Part shown: one piece after another, positions 7,303-16,187 of the stretch | Layout of the letters: every line of letters begins with the position of its first letter | Numbering within the stretch: position 1 is the first letter of the stretch | Origin: Defluviitaleaceae bacterium | GTDB taxonomy: Bacteria; Bacillota; Clostridia; Lachnospirales; WRBF01 | Assembly (NCBI GenBank): GCA_009784685.1 | Contig: WRBF01000011.1 | Location: 1 to 42,764 of the forward strand | Direction: 5' to 3' | DNA length: 42,764 nucleotides | Position numbers and translations under genes: made by a program | The notes under the pieces: generated by a model | What the model saw: the letters and a program-made list of their open reading frames with translations, nothing else | Database searches by the model: none | What the model was told of the DNA's origin: nothing

Positions 7303-7325
7303 AAGCCATTGATACTTTTCTGTAG

Positions 7326-7457
7326 TTAAAAACACTTTAAAATCTTGTCTTTTTGGCACAATACGTCGTCATCTCCTTTTAGTGTGCCTTCGGGCACATG
7401 TCGTCGTCGTTTCCTAGCCTTGTGCCAAAAATCCTGCGATTTTATGCGTGTTTTTAA
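7326..7457. repeat. Long-palindrome repeat, diverged copy in the selB leader
   Basis: A 132-bp imperfect palindrome with ends TTAAAAACAC / GTGTTTTTAA, inner arms TTTTTGGCACAA / TTGTGCCAAAAA and centre TGTGCC-TTCG-GGCACA. It shares with the 164-bp copies the left-arm motifs TTGT(A/C)TTTTT and CGTCGTC, the right-arm motifs TTTCCTAG and CTGCG, and the UUCG loop. The stem sequences themselves are different but still complementary. The element contains no gene. Confidence 0.72.
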
Positions 7458-7504
7458 ATGCGGGAAAGTATGAGATATTGCAAATGAAGCATAGGAGCAA
7501 AACC

Positions 7505-9409
7505 ATGAAAAATATAATAATAGGAACAGCGGGACATATTGATCACGGAAAAACAACGCTTGTGCGCAGCCTTACGGGGAATAATACCGATACTTTACCG
7601 GAGGAAATGAAGCGTGGAATTTCAATCAATTTAGGGTTTACTTATTTCGATCTCCCAAGCGGCAAAAGGGCGGGAATAGTTGATGTTCCAGGGCATGAAC
7701 GTTTTATAAAGAACATGATAGCCGGGGCATGTGGTATTGATATAGCTCTTTTAATAGTTGCAGCAACGGAGGGCGTTAAGCCGCAAACAATTGAACATGC
7801 TGATATAATCAGCTTTCTTAGCATTAAAGAGGGGCTTGTAGTTTTAACTAAATGCGGTCTTGCCGATGAAGATATGAAAGAACTTGCTGCACAGGATGTA
7901 AAGGAAAGGCTTGAGGGAACATTTTTTGAGGATAAAGAAATAGTAATGGTAGATTCCGTTTCAGGAAGTGGATTTGACAAGCTTATTTCAAAAATAGACG
8001 AACTTGCAGCTAAAACCGAAGAACGCAATTCAAAGTCAGCCCCAAGGCTTAATATTGACAGGGTTTTTACAAAAAAGGGGTTTGGAGCAGTTGTAACCGG
8101 CACTCTTTCAGAGGGAAAAATTGGCTTAAACGACGAACTATGTATATATCATTATGGTAATGATGAAGTGAGTGCGGCAAAAATTAAAAACATTCAAGTC
8201 CATGAAGAAAACCGCCAAATTGCATATGCCGGTCAAAGAGCTGCGCTTAATCTTGCCGGGCTTAAAGCTTCTGAGCTAACACGTGGAGATGTTTTAGCGG
8301 CTAAAGATTCAGTCATGCGCACAAATATTGCGGATGCACAGCTTACTGCCAGTAAAAACACGAAGATAAACCTAAAAATGTGGGACAGGCTAAGAGTTTA
8401 TTTGGGATCAAAAGAGATATTTGCAAGGTTTGTTCCGCTTTGGGATCAAGATAAAGAAGCACTTTTACCCGGTGAATCATGCTTTTGCCAACTTCGCTTT
8501 GAAGAAGATGTGTATGTCAAGAAAGATGATGCTTTTGTTGTTAGGCGCTATTCACCTATGGAGACTATTGGCGGTGGAAAAATATTAGATCCTTTGCCAA
8601 AAAAGCGCAGGAAAGTCAACGAAAATGACGTAGCATCTTTATCTGTTAAACTTCAAGGTTCTGATTCTGACGTTATTGACGGCATATTAAGAAAATCGAA
8701 AGAGCCTATGACATTAAAATCCCTTGCTTCTCTTTCATCTCAAAACGAAAAACAAGCGGAAGATGCGGTTGGTAAGCTAATTAGTGATGATGCTGTAGTT
8801 GTTATCAATAATCTTTATCTTCACATCGATACAATTGAAGATTGGCGGGCGAAACTTATTGAGCTTGTCGCAGGGTTTCACAATAAATTCGGCTTAAAAC
8901 CCGGTATGATTAAAGAAGAACTTCGTTCAAAAGCGGCACTTCCTCTTAAGTCTAAAGAATTTGATTTGTTGATTTCGATTTTTTGCAAGGACAAAACATT
9001 TAAAACATTCGAAAATATCATTTCCCTGTACTCTTTCGAACAAAAATACAATGATGCACAGCAAAAAATCTATGATCGAATAGAAAAAACATATCTTGAT
9101 GCAAAGTATACGCCGCCTGCAAAGGCAGATGTCGCAAAAGATAGGGCTTCCCTTGAAGTTTTTGATTCGATGATAAAGAAAACCCTTATAATGCTTGACG
9201 ATGTTAACTTTTTGCATATTATACATTTGGATGCGGCAAAAGATATGATAAAAAAGCATATGCACCAAAACGGAAGCTTAACTATTGCTGAGCTTAGAGA
9301 TATGACAGGTTCGAGCAGAAAATATTGCTTATTGATACTTGAGTATTTTGATAACCGGAACTTTACTCGGCGAGATGGTGAGAAACGGGTGCTTAGGGCA
9401 TCTGAATAG
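7505..9409 (+). CDS. selB: Selenocysteine-specific elongation factor SelB
   Basis: A 634-residue translational GTPase that delivers Sec-tRNA to UGA codons with a SECIS. The P-loop GHIDHGKT is at 10-17 and DVPGH (G3) at 60-64. The G4 motif reads TKCG at 115-118, lacking the usual Asp of N/TKxD. An EF-Tu-like domain 2 (IDRVFTKKGFGAVVTGTL) and a SelB C-terminal extension with winged helices (TMTLKS.., and SLTIAELRDMTGSSRKYCLLILEYFD near the end) complete the family layout. AGGAG before ATG 7505 decides the start; the open frame upstream runs into the repeat. No selA, selD or tRNA-Sec lies in the window. Confidence 0.93.
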   Translation: MKNIIIGTAGHIDHGKTTLVRSLTGNNTDTLPEEMKRGISINLGFTYFDLPSGKRAGIVDVPGHERFIKNMIAGACGIDIALLIVAATEGVKPQTIEHADIISFLSIKEGLVVLTKCGLADEDMKELAAQDVKERLEGTFFEDKEIVMVDSVSGSGFDKLISKIDELAAKTEERNSKSAPRLNIDRVFTKKGFGAVVTGTLSEGKIGLNDELCIYHYGNDEVSAAKIKNIQVHEENRQIAYAGQRAALNLAGLKASELTRGDVLAAKDSVMRTNIADAQLTASKNTKINLKMWDRLRVYLGSKEIFARFVPLWDQDKEALLPGESCFCQLRFEEDVYVKKDDAFVVRRYSPMETIGGGKILDPLPKKRRKVNENDVASLSVKLQGSDSDVIDGILRKSKEPMTLKSLASLSSQNEKQAEDAVGKLISDDAVVVINNLYLHIDTIEDWRAKLIELVAGFHNKFGLKPGMIKEELRSKAALPLKSKEFDLLISIFCKDKTFKTFENIISLYSFEQKYNDAQQKIYDRIEKTYLDAKYTPPAKADVAKDRASLEVFDSMIKKTLIMLDDVNFLHIIHLDAAKDMIKKHMHQNGSLTIAELRDMTGSSRKYCLLILEYFDNRNFTRRDGEKRVLRASE

Positions 9410-9430
9410 TGGAGAAGCAAGCAATTAATT

Positions 9431-9478
9431 AGGGCGTGTTCAATAAATTAGCTTTTGCTAAATTTTTGAACACGCCCT
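9431..9478. terminator. Long hairpin between convergent genes
   Basis: AGGGCGTGTTCA / TGAACACGCCCT, a perfect 12-bp outer stem, with an inner AAATTAGC / GCTAAATTT stem. It lies between the ends of selB (plus) and the LRR gene (minus), where a bidirectional terminator is expected. The outer arm recurs singly as GAACACGCCCTAG at 188-200 and CTAGGGCGTGT at 6070-6080, so it may instead be a small repeat. Confidence 0.6.
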
Positions 9479-9496
9479 ATCAATGAAGTGGATATT

Positions 9497-10729
9497 CTAT
9501 GGTCGCCCTGAGACATTATCAATATGTGCCACAGGCTCCCAATTAGTGACTAGATTTCCCCATAAACTTAACTCTGTCAAGTTTGGCAACCCGGAAAGAG
9601 GGGTCAAGTCGCTTATTAAATTAGAATTTAGCTCTAACATAGTCAAATTAGTCAGTCTGCTTAACGGTGATAAATAACTGATACGGTTGTCAGTCAACTG
9701 CAATGTCGTTAAGTTAACTAAGCCGGCTATCGGAGCTAAATCACTTATATCATTCCAAGGAATCCGCAATGCTGTTAGGTTTGTTAAGTCGGCTAACGGT
9801 GTTATGTCATAAATTTCATTTTCATGCAACCAAAGCTCTGTCAAGTTTTCTAAGCCACTTAAATGTGTTATATCACTGATTTGATTCCAAGATAGGCTTA
9901 TTTTTGCTAAGCTTGGCAGTGCAGTTAATGTCTCCGCAAACGGTTTTAAATCACTTATTTGATTAGAACCAAGACCTAAGAAGTTCAAATACGTTAATTC
10001 GCTTAGCGGGGTTATATTGCTAACTTCATTTCCAAACAACTCAAGAGACTCTAAGTTTTTCAAATTAGCAAGTGGTGCTAAATCACTTATTTGATTGTTA
10101 CTTAAAGACAAATCTCTTAAATTAGTCAAGTTAGAAAGAGATGATAAATCACTTATTTGGTTATCATCTAATCGAAGTGATTCCAGGTATATCATGTATT
10201 CAAGTGGCTTAATATCATCGTTTGTTAAAAGCATTAAAGTTAAGTCCAACTCTCTACCGGATGTAGGAAATAGCTCTCCTTGGATTATTACAGCCGGCGT
10301 TATTATGACAGTTTGTTCCTCTGCTGACCAATTTACATGATATCTAACACTCTCAAGTACAGCACGAATAGGAAGCATAGTAGACTCGCCGATAATTTGC
10401 GCAGGCACATCAAGGATATGTTCTTCTCCGTTTGTAGTAAATACATCACTGCTGATAGTGAGAATTACGATATAATCATCGCTTGTTAACGTTGCTTGAC
10501 GGGTTGAACCATCCCAACTCACATCAAAACCTAACTGCTCAAATACACCTCGTACAGGAACAAGCGTTCTGCCGTCTACAATAACCGGGCGTTGTCCTGC
10601 GAAGTTTACAAGTTCTCCTTCGATTGTTACATTGATTGATTCGTTGGCATAAGTAATATTTGATAGTAGAATTGAACTAGCAAATATTACAACCAACGCT
10701 GTTGCTAAAACTTTCATTTTGATTTTCAT
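9497..10729 (-). CDS. Secreted leucine-rich-repeat protein with copper-amine-oxidase-like N domain (paralogue 1)
   Basis: A 410-residue exported protein. A signal peptide spans about 1-29 (basic KIKMK, hydrophobic core, cleavage probably after TYA). A copper amine oxidase N-terminal-like domain (VIVDGRTLVPVRGVFEQLGFDVSW and later STMLPIRAVLESV) covers about 30-145. About 11 internalin-type LRRs of 22 residues follow (pattern LxxLxLxxNQISDLxPLSxLTN); one is lengthened by about 4 residues. No LPXTG or SLH anchor is visible. GGGGTGATATCA before ATG 10729 fixes the start; a GTG three codons earlier overlaps the ribosome site. It ends WEPVAHIDNV like its neighbour. Likely an extracellular interaction protein; partner unknown. 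Confidence 0.85.
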   Translation of the reverse strand: MKIKMKVLATALVVIFASSILLSNITYANESINVTIEGELVNFAGQRPVIVDGRTLVPVRGVFEQLGFDVSWDGSTRQATLTSDDYIVILTISSDVFTTNGEEHILDVPAQIIGESTMLPIRAVLESVRYHVNWSAEEQTVIITPAVIIQGELFPTSGRELDLTLMLLTNDDIKPLEYMIYLESLRLDDNQISDLSSLSNLTNLRDLSLSNNQISDLAPLANLKNLESLELFGNEVSNITPLSELTYLNFLGLGSNQISDLKPFAETLTALPSLAKISLSWNQISDITHLSGLENLTELWLHENEIYDITPLADLTNLTALRIPWNDISDLAPIAGLVNLTTLQLTDNRISYLSPLSRLTNLTMLELNSNLISDLTPLSGLPNLTELSLWGNLVTNWEPVAHIDNVSGRP

Positions 10730-10755
10730 TGATATCACCCCAAGTTTAAGTTTTG

Positions 10756-12150
10756 CTAATTATTGCCTGTATCTGACCATCTTGTCGTAACAACATTGTC
10801 AATATGAGCTACAGGAGATAAGTCGCTAATGGGATTGTCAATTAACTCCAAATACTCCAAATTCATTAAATCAGACAGAGGTATTAAGTTGCTGATGTCG
10901 TTATCTGATAAAAGTAAAATTCTCAAACTTGCAAGATTTGACAACGGTGTTAGGTCGCTGATTTTATTGTCCTGCAAGTGCAATCTGTATAAATTTGTGA
11001 GGTTTGACAGGGGCACTAAGTCACTAATTGAGGTATCATTCAAGAAGAATCTCCTCAGATTTGTAAGATTAGACAGAGGTGCTAAATTGTTTAATTGCCT
11101 GCCTCCCAGACGTAAATCAGTCAGACCTGTTAAGTTTGATAATGGTGTTAAGTCACTAATTTGGTTGCCGCCCAAACTCAAATAGATCAAATTCGTGAGG
11201 GTTGATAGTGGCGTAATGTCAGCGAATTGATTAGTATCCAAGCTTAGCCAATTCAAATTTGTAAGTGCAGATAGCGGTGTCAAGTCATTGATTTGATTGT
11301 ATATTAATTCCAGAACATTCAAATTTGATAGACCTGACAGAGGAGATAAATCGCTTATTTGGTTGAATAGCAAGCTCAACCTAGTCAAATTTGCGAGATT
11401 TGAAAGGGGGGTCAAGTCACTGATTTGGTTGTCGGTCAACTCTAGTTCAATTAAGCTTGCAAGGCTAGACAGAGGAGTTAAGTCGCTGATTTGATTAGCT
11501 CCTAGCTGAAGCTGATTCAAATTAGTGAGGCTTGACAAAGATGTTAAATCACTGATTTGATTGATTAACAAATTCAACTCCGTCAAATTCATCATATACC
11601 GCAAAGGCACAATATCCGCGTTAGTTAATCCCATAGAGCTCAAATCAAGTGAAGTCAAATCCGTACTATACTGCACTCCACGAATAGTTATATAATCTGG
11701 TCTCTCAAAAGGTGTTGTTGATATAAAAACCGTTTGCGTTTCCTCAAACCAATTCAAATAATAGCCAACACTTTCAAGCACAGCACGAATCGGCAACATT
11801 GTAGATCCACCGATAATTTGTGCAGTGACATCAAGGGTGTACTCTCTACCATTTACAGTGAAAATATCACTGCCAATATTGAGAAGCACAACATACTCAT
11901 CATTTACTAGCATTGCTTGGCGAGTTGTGTCGTTCCAACTAACATCAAACCCCAATTGCTCAAATACACCACGCACAGGCACGAGTGTTCTGCCGTCAAC
12001 TATTACAGGGGGCTGCCCTTCAAAGCTCACAACCTCCCATTCAATGCTTACATTGATTACATCGCTAGCATAAATGGTAGTTGTTAGTAAAAATGAAACG
12101 GCAAATAGTGCAATAAATAGTGCCGCAAATATTCTAGTTTTGATTCTCAT
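10756..12150 (-). CDS. Secreted leucine-rich-repeat protein with copper-amine-oxidase-like N domain (paralogue 2)
   Basis: A 464-residue paralogue of the next gene downstream, with the same order: signal peptide (to about residue 28, TIYA), copper amine oxidase N-like domain (about 29-150), then 13 LRRs of 22 residues and the tail SPVAHIDNV. The repeats are so regular that the DNA shows a 66-bp period. The two genes are 26 bases apart and probably arose by tandem duplication followed by loss or gain of repeats. It lies 30 bases after the NIF3-like gene on the same strand, so it may be read through from the peptidase operon. The ATG 12150 start has only a weak site (GAGAG); a GTG at 12159 is the alternative. 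Confidence 0.84.
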   Translation of the reverse strand: MRIKTRIFAALFIALFAVSFLLTTTIYASDVINVSIEWEVVSFEGQPPVIVDGRTLVPVRGVFEQLGFDVSWNDTTRQAMLVNDEYVVLLNIGSDIFTVNGREYTLDVTAQIIGGSTMLPIRAVLESVGYYLNWFEETQTVFISTTPFERPDYITIRGVQYSTDLTSLDLSSMGLTNADIVPLRYMMNLTELNLLINQISDLTSLSSLTNLNQLQLGANQISDLTPLSSLASLIELELTDNQISDLTPLSNLANLTRLSLLFNQISDLSPLSGLSNLNVLELIYNQINDLTPLSALTNLNWLSLDTNQFADITPLSTLTNLIYLSLGGNQISDLTPLSNLTGLTDLRLGGRQLNNLAPLSNLTNLRRFFLNDTSISDLVPLSNLTNLYRLHLQDNKISDLTPLSNLASLRILLLSDNDISNLIPLSDLMNLEYLELIDNPISDLSPVAHIDNVVTTRWSDTGNN

Positions 12151-12180
12151 GAAAAGCACACTCTCGCTTTATTATTTTAT

Positions 12181-12999
12181 TTAAGCCTTTACAACCCCGG
12201 ACATCATTGTAGTTTCAACGCCAAATTCAGCCCATTTTTCTGCGATTTTGTTAAGACCAAAAGAGTCACTGGACATATGACCTGCTATAAGCACGTTCCC
12301 GATGTTTTGTTCTTTCAGTTTTTTAGCATCTGCTTCAGGTATGTGCATCATTACAAGTGTTCCAACTCCCGCTTCAAAATATTCTTTTAAAACATCAGCA
12401 CCCGGACCTGTAAGTCCGGACATAAGTACGTAGATTTTACCCGCATAGCTTTCTTTGTCTCCAACACGTATAACAGGTTTTCTTGCGGAATTTTTGTACT
12501 CGCCAAGTTCTTCAAGAGCCTCGGCAATGTCTTGAACAGTTGTTCCGGGTTTATCCTTGAATTTTTCATCCAAAAACTGCTGAACAATGCTCTCACCAAT
12601 TACATCAGCCGGGGTATGTATCGACATAAACGGCATGTTTAAAAGCTGTGCTGCACTTTCACTTCTTCTTGAATTTGATACGTGTTGGTTGTAGCTCAGT
12701 TCGTTTTTTCTCTCTTTTATCAGCTTTTGTGATTTATTTCTTGGCACGCCCAAAGCTTCTAGCTTAAGAATGTGCTCGTCCAAAACATCAAGCATATCAA
12801 CGTTAGTATGGCGCGGGTGATGCGTTACAACAAGATCGTAACCTAATTGCTGTGCAAGCATTAATTCCGGCGTATCCATATCTACGCCCATTAATACCTT
12901 TTTGATATTTTCGCCTTTTACAGTAATTCCGCAGTCATTAGGCATTTCTTTAAGCTGTGCCACTTCTAAGGCTAAATCCATAAGTTTTTCAGTTGTCAT
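12181..12999 (-). CDS. NIF3-like dinuclear-metal protein
   Basis: A 272-residue cytoplasmic protein of the NIF3/YqfO-like family, usually hexameric with two metal ions. The N-terminal metal site appears as VVTHHPRH (about 58-65) after LMGVDMDTPELMLAQQLGYDL, and the C-terminal half carries LIAGHMSSDS (about 239-248). Length is close to short NIF3 proteins without the inserted PII-like domain. GGAGG eight bases upstream of ATG 12999. It is the fourth gene of a run with three M42 peptidases, only 23 bases from the last one, which suggests a functional or regulatory link. The biochemical role of NIF3 proteins is unsettled. Confidence 0.8.
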   Translation of the reverse strand: MTTEKLMDLALEVAQLKEMPNDCGITVKGENIKKVLMGVDMDTPELMLAQQLGYDLVVTHHPRHTNVDMLDVLDEHILKLEALGVPRNKSQKLIKERKNELSYNQHVSNSRRSESAAQLLNMPFMSIHTPADVIGESIVQQFLDEKFKDKPGTTVQDIAEALEELGEYKNSARKPVIRVGDKESYAGKIYVLMSGLTGPGADVLKEYFEAGVGTLVMMHIPEADAKKLKEQNIGNVLIAGHMSSDSFGLNKIAEKWAEFGVETTMMSGVVKA

Positions 13000-13022
13000 A
13001 ATAGTAATCCTCCAATATTAGT

Positions 13023-14012
13023 TTAGTCTATTGCGGTTTCAAGAACTTTAACAGTCAAATCAATGCAGTCTTGAATATCAGAAAGTCTTGCCATTTCGTT
13101 CATTGAATGAACGTATCTAGTTGGTATTGATATAACGCCGGATGGTACGCCGCTGCCGTGGAGATGTATTGCTCCTGAGTCCGTTCCTCCTGCTTCAAGT
13201 ATTTCAAATTGATACTTAATATTGCCGTCTTTTGCACATTTTTCCATATGCTTGATAATTTTAGGATGGCAAAGAATTGACATATCTTTTATTTTGATAC
13301 ATGCACCGCCGTCAAATTTTTGCGGAAGTTTTCTACATTTTGGTGTGTCGGAAGAGATTGTTACATCAAATGAAATTCCATAATCCGGGTCAACAGTATA
13401 GACAGAAGTTTTCGCACCTCGAAGACCTACCTCTTCTTGAACAGTAAATACAAAATACAAATCAAATGCATGATTTTTAAGCTTCTTTAGTGCTTCAATC
13501 ATTATGAAACAGCCAAGTCTGTCATCAAGGTAAGGGGTCATAACTTTGTGGTCATCCACAATCGTTTCGCCATAGTATACGCAAATATCGCCTATTTGAA
13601 CGTATTTTTCAGCTTCTTCTTTAGAAATTGCGCCAATGTCAATGTACATTTTATCAATCGTCATTTTTGCAGGCTCTTCAATGCGTTCACAGTTTACGAT
13701 CCCTGTAGTTCCATTTGAAAAAATAACACATGCGCTGTGAATTACTGTTGGGTTAAGCCCACCAATGTTTGTAAAGTGGATGAAGCCATCTTTGTCAATA
13801 TACGTAACCATCATACCTATTTGGTCCATATGTCCTGCGAGCATCATTTTTTTGCCATTGCCTTTTTTATGTACAATTAAATTTCCGAGTGTGTCAATTT
13901 TATAATCGTCAACATAATCTTTAATTTGCTCTATTATAAATTCAGCGATAGCTCCTTCTTCGCTTGAAGCACCTTTTAGCGTGCAAATGCTTTTCAATAA
14001 TTCGGTATTCAT
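13023..14012 (-). CDS. M42-family metallo-aminopeptidase (paralogue 3)
   Basis: A 329-residue member of peptidase family M42 (TET/CelM/FrvX-like), cytoplasmic di-metal aminopeptidases that trim peptides. Motifs in order: LAGHMDQIGMM (about 57-67; metal ligand His and catalytic neighbour Asp), YLDDRLGC (second metal-bridging Asp), FTVQEEVGLRGA (catalytic Glu pair), SFDVTISSD, and TRYVHS near the C terminus (last metal His). The first motif has Q where the other two copies have E. Start ATG 14012 with AGGAGGG; it overlaps the previous gene's stop as TAATG, so translation is probably coupled. Confidence 0.9.
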   Translation of the reverse strand: MNTELLKSICTLKGASSEEGAIAEFIIEQIKDYVDDYKIDTLGNLIVHKKGNGKKMMLAGHMDQIGMMVTYIDKDGFIHFTNIGGLNPTVIHSACVIFSNGTTGIVNCERIEEPAKMTIDKMYIDIGAISKEEAEKYVQIGDICVYYGETIVDDHKVMTPYLDDRLGCFIMIEALKKLKNHAFDLYFVFTVQEEVGLRGAKTSVYTVDPDYGISFDVTISSDTPKCRKLPQKFDGGACIKIKDMSILCHPKIIKHMEKCAKDGNIKYQFEILEAGGTDSGAIHLHGSGVPSGVISIPTRYVHSMNEMARLSDIQDCIDLTVKVLETAID

Positions 14013-15031
14013 TATTTAGTACCCTCCTGACCATATTTGAGAATAAACGCTTTAACCAAGGCAAGAAGCGCTTCGTAATCCCTTTTATCACACATTGAAA
14101 CAGGGGTATGGATATACCTGCAAGGAACGGCAAGCCCGATAACAGGCGTTCCTCCATGAGCTGTGTGATAGTTAAGTGAATCCGTTCCGCCTGCACCTGA
14201 TCGCCTGAATTGCAGCGGGATATTGTTTTCTTTTGCAACATCAATCATTTGTTGGTAGTATTTTTTGATATATATTGATGTTGTATCTCTGATTGACAAT
14301 GCCGGTCCTGCGCCTTGCGTTGTAACCCTTAAATGTTCTTCAATATCTTCGCTGTCTGCACAAACAGTACCTTCTAAGTTGATCATCAAATCAACAAATA
14401 TTTGATTAGCTGCAACAGCAGAGCCTCTAAGACCAACCTCTTCCTGTACGCAAAATACAGCTGTTAATTTGTGGGGAATATCAGATTTAAACATCTCAAT
14501 TATAGCTGCACAACCGAGCCTGTCGTCTAGTGCTTTCGCTTTAATTTTGTGTCTGCCCATTTCCCTGTATTCGCTGTCAAATGCAATATAATCACCGATT
14601 TCAACGTATTTTTCAGCGTCTTCTTTTGATGTCGCTCCTATATCAATGTAAATTCTGTCAAGATCTAAAACAGTCAGCCGCTCTTCGGGTTTTTGAAGAT
14701 GTACAGGCTTTGAACCGATAACTCCAATAACTTGGTTTTTACCTATTTTAACGGTTTTTGAAAGCATAACCTTAGGAAGCACGCCCCAAGTATCAAACCT
14801 AATCATCCCGCTTTTTTCAATCGTTGTTACAACCATGCCAACTTCATCCATATGGGCAGAAAGTCCAATATGCATACCGTCGGCTTTTTCGTTTTTAACG
14901 GCTATAAGGTTGCCCATTCTATCGGTGTACATATTATCAACGAAATCTTTGATTTCTTCTTTTATAGCTGCACGGACATCGTCCTCGTATGAAGGAAGTC
15001 CGTTTATGTCTGTTAATTTTTTTATAAGCAT
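14012..15031 (-). CDS. M42-family metallo-aminopeptidase (paralogue 2)
   Basis: A 339-residue M42 peptidase. LSAHMDEVGMVV, ALDDRLGC, FCVQEEVGLRGSA, NLEGTVCAD and CRYIHTPVS give the expected ligand order. GGAGG seven bases before ATG 15031. The start overlaps the end of the upstream paralogue by 10 bases. M42 enzymes form dodecameric tetrahedra; adjacent diverged subunits raise the possibility of hetero-complexes with complementary specificities, which is inference. Confidence 0.9.
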   Translation of the reverse strand: MLIKKLTDINGLPSYEDDVRAAIKEEIKDFVDNMYTDRMGNLIAVKNEKADGMHIGLSAHMDEVGMVVTTIEKSGMIRFDTWGVLPKVMLSKTVKIGKNQVIGVIGSKPVHLQKPEERLTVLDLDRIYIDIGATSKEDAEKYVEIGDYIAFDSEYREMGRHKIKAKALDDRLGCAAIIEMFKSDIPHKLTAVFCVQEEVGLRGSAVAANQIFVDLMINLEGTVCADSEDIEEHLRVTTQGAGPALSIRDTTSIYIKKYYQQMIDVAKENNIPLQFRRSGAGGTDSLNYHTAHGGTPVIGLAVPCRYIHTPVSMCDKRDYEALLALVKAFILKYGQEGTK

Positions 15032-16071
15032 AAAAATTCCTCCAAATCGCAGTTGTTAAAATTAATTATAAACTCAGCAATAAGCCGTCCGGTTGCTTCA
15101 ACATCGTCCATGGAGAGCGTTTCAACAGATGTATGCATATACCTTGTTGGAATTTGTAAAAGTGAAGTTGCTGCTCCTTTACCTGTCACTTGAATAGCCC
15201 GGCAGTCAGTTGGAGTCATTCCGGCATAAACTGTCACTTGGTGTTTAATCCCATTTTTCTTTGCAACCTCTTTTAGAGTTTTAAACATTTTACGGTGGAT
15301 GTTTACACCTGTTACTATTTCTACGCCTTCACCTACTAAGCACTTTCCATCGTCTGATCCTTCTGATGACTTACCAAATCCAACTTCAAGCACGATTGCA
15401 AGGTCCGGTTCGATATGTTGTGCGGCGACTTGAGCACCTCTTACGCCAACCTCTTCCTGGGCAGATGCAACAAAATAGATATCCAGATCATGATCAAAGC
15501 CTTTAAGTCTTTCAAGTATTGTTGCATATGTAGCAATACCTGCGGTATCATCCATACATTTTCCTGCGATCCTATTATTTTTGAGTTCAACAACTTGTCT
15601 GTTTATAGTGATAAGATCGCCGATTGAAATGAGCTCTTTCACTTCTTCAACATCATAACCTGTGTCGATTAGAAGATGTTCAAGCTTAATTGATTTTTTT
15701 GCTTCTTCAGGCGTTGTAATATGTGGAGGCTTTATGCCGATAATGCCGTAAACTTTGTCTTTTTTGCCATGAATAACAACTTCATGAGCCAAAAGTGTTC
15801 TTTGATCAAAGCCACCTATTTGTGTAACACCAAGAAACCCTTGCTCATCAATATGTGAAACCATAAGCCCGATTTCATCCATATGCGCTGACAGCATAAG
15901 CTTTCCTTTACCTTTACCTTTTTTAATGCCGATAACATTGCCGATTTTATCAGTTGAGATCTCATCGCAAAAACTTTTTAAATATTCGATTATAATTTCA
16001 GCTCGTTCAGCTTCATAACCGGAAACGCCTACAGCATTACTCATTTTAATTAAAAATTCTTTTGTGTTCAA
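15022..16071 (-). CDS. M42-family metallo-aminopeptidase (paralogue 1)
   Basis: A 349-residue M42 peptidase, first gene of the operon. LSAHMDEIGLMV, CMDDTAGIATY (DDTAG instead of the DDRLG of its neighbours), ASAQEEVGVRGAQ, VLEVGFGKS and TRYMHTSVE are present. The start is probably TTG 16071 behind AAGGGG; no ATG lies closer to the homology. A clean promoter (TTGACC-17-TATAAT) stands about 50 bases upstream. The DDTAG variant may change substrate-pocket shape, but all metal ligands look intact. Confidence 0.88.
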   Translation of the reverse strand: MNTKEFLIKMSNAVGVSGYEAERAEIIIEYLKSFCDEISTDKIGNVIGIKKGKGKGKLMLSAHMDEIGLMVSHIDEQGFLGVTQIGGFDQRTLLAHEVVIHGKKDKVYGIIGIKPPHITTPEEAKKSIKLEHLLIDTGYDVEEVKELISIGDLITINRQVVELKNNRIAGKCMDDTAGIATYATILERLKGFDHDLDIYFVASAQEEVGVRGAQVAAQHIEPDLAIVLEVGFGKSSEGSDDGKCLVGEGVEIVTGVNIHRKMFKTLKEVAKKNGIKHQVTVYAGMTPTDCRAIQVTGKGAATSLLQIPTRYMHTSVETLSMDDVEATGRLIAEFIINFNNCDLEEFLCL

Positions 16072-16119
16072 ACAAACCCCTTCTTTTTTAGTAGATTTTT
16101 CAAGCTAATTGTTACTTGT

Positions 16120-16148
16120 ATTATACACATTTAATCTCTTTTGGTCAA
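16120..16148 (-). promoter_or_regulatory. Promoter of the M42/NIF3 operon
   Basis: On the minus strand TTGACC (16148-16143), a 17-base spacer and TATAAT (16125-16120), a near-consensus housekeeping promoter about 50 bases before the TTG start of the first peptidase. Confidence 0.75.
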
Positions 16149-16187
16149 TGCGGTTTATGTATTAAAAATATCTAAAATAGTCATAAA

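Noticed and set aside
7448-7504. N-terminal extension of SelB from GTG 7448
   Set aside because: The extension is encoded by the end of the palindromic repeat; AGGAG points to ATG 7505, which begins at the family's normal N terminus.
9600-12100. Regular repeats on the plus strand at 9.5-11.6 kb as a possible CRISPR-like array
   Set aside because: The 66-bp period is the LRR codon pattern of minus-strand genes; repeats are degenerate and contain no spacers.
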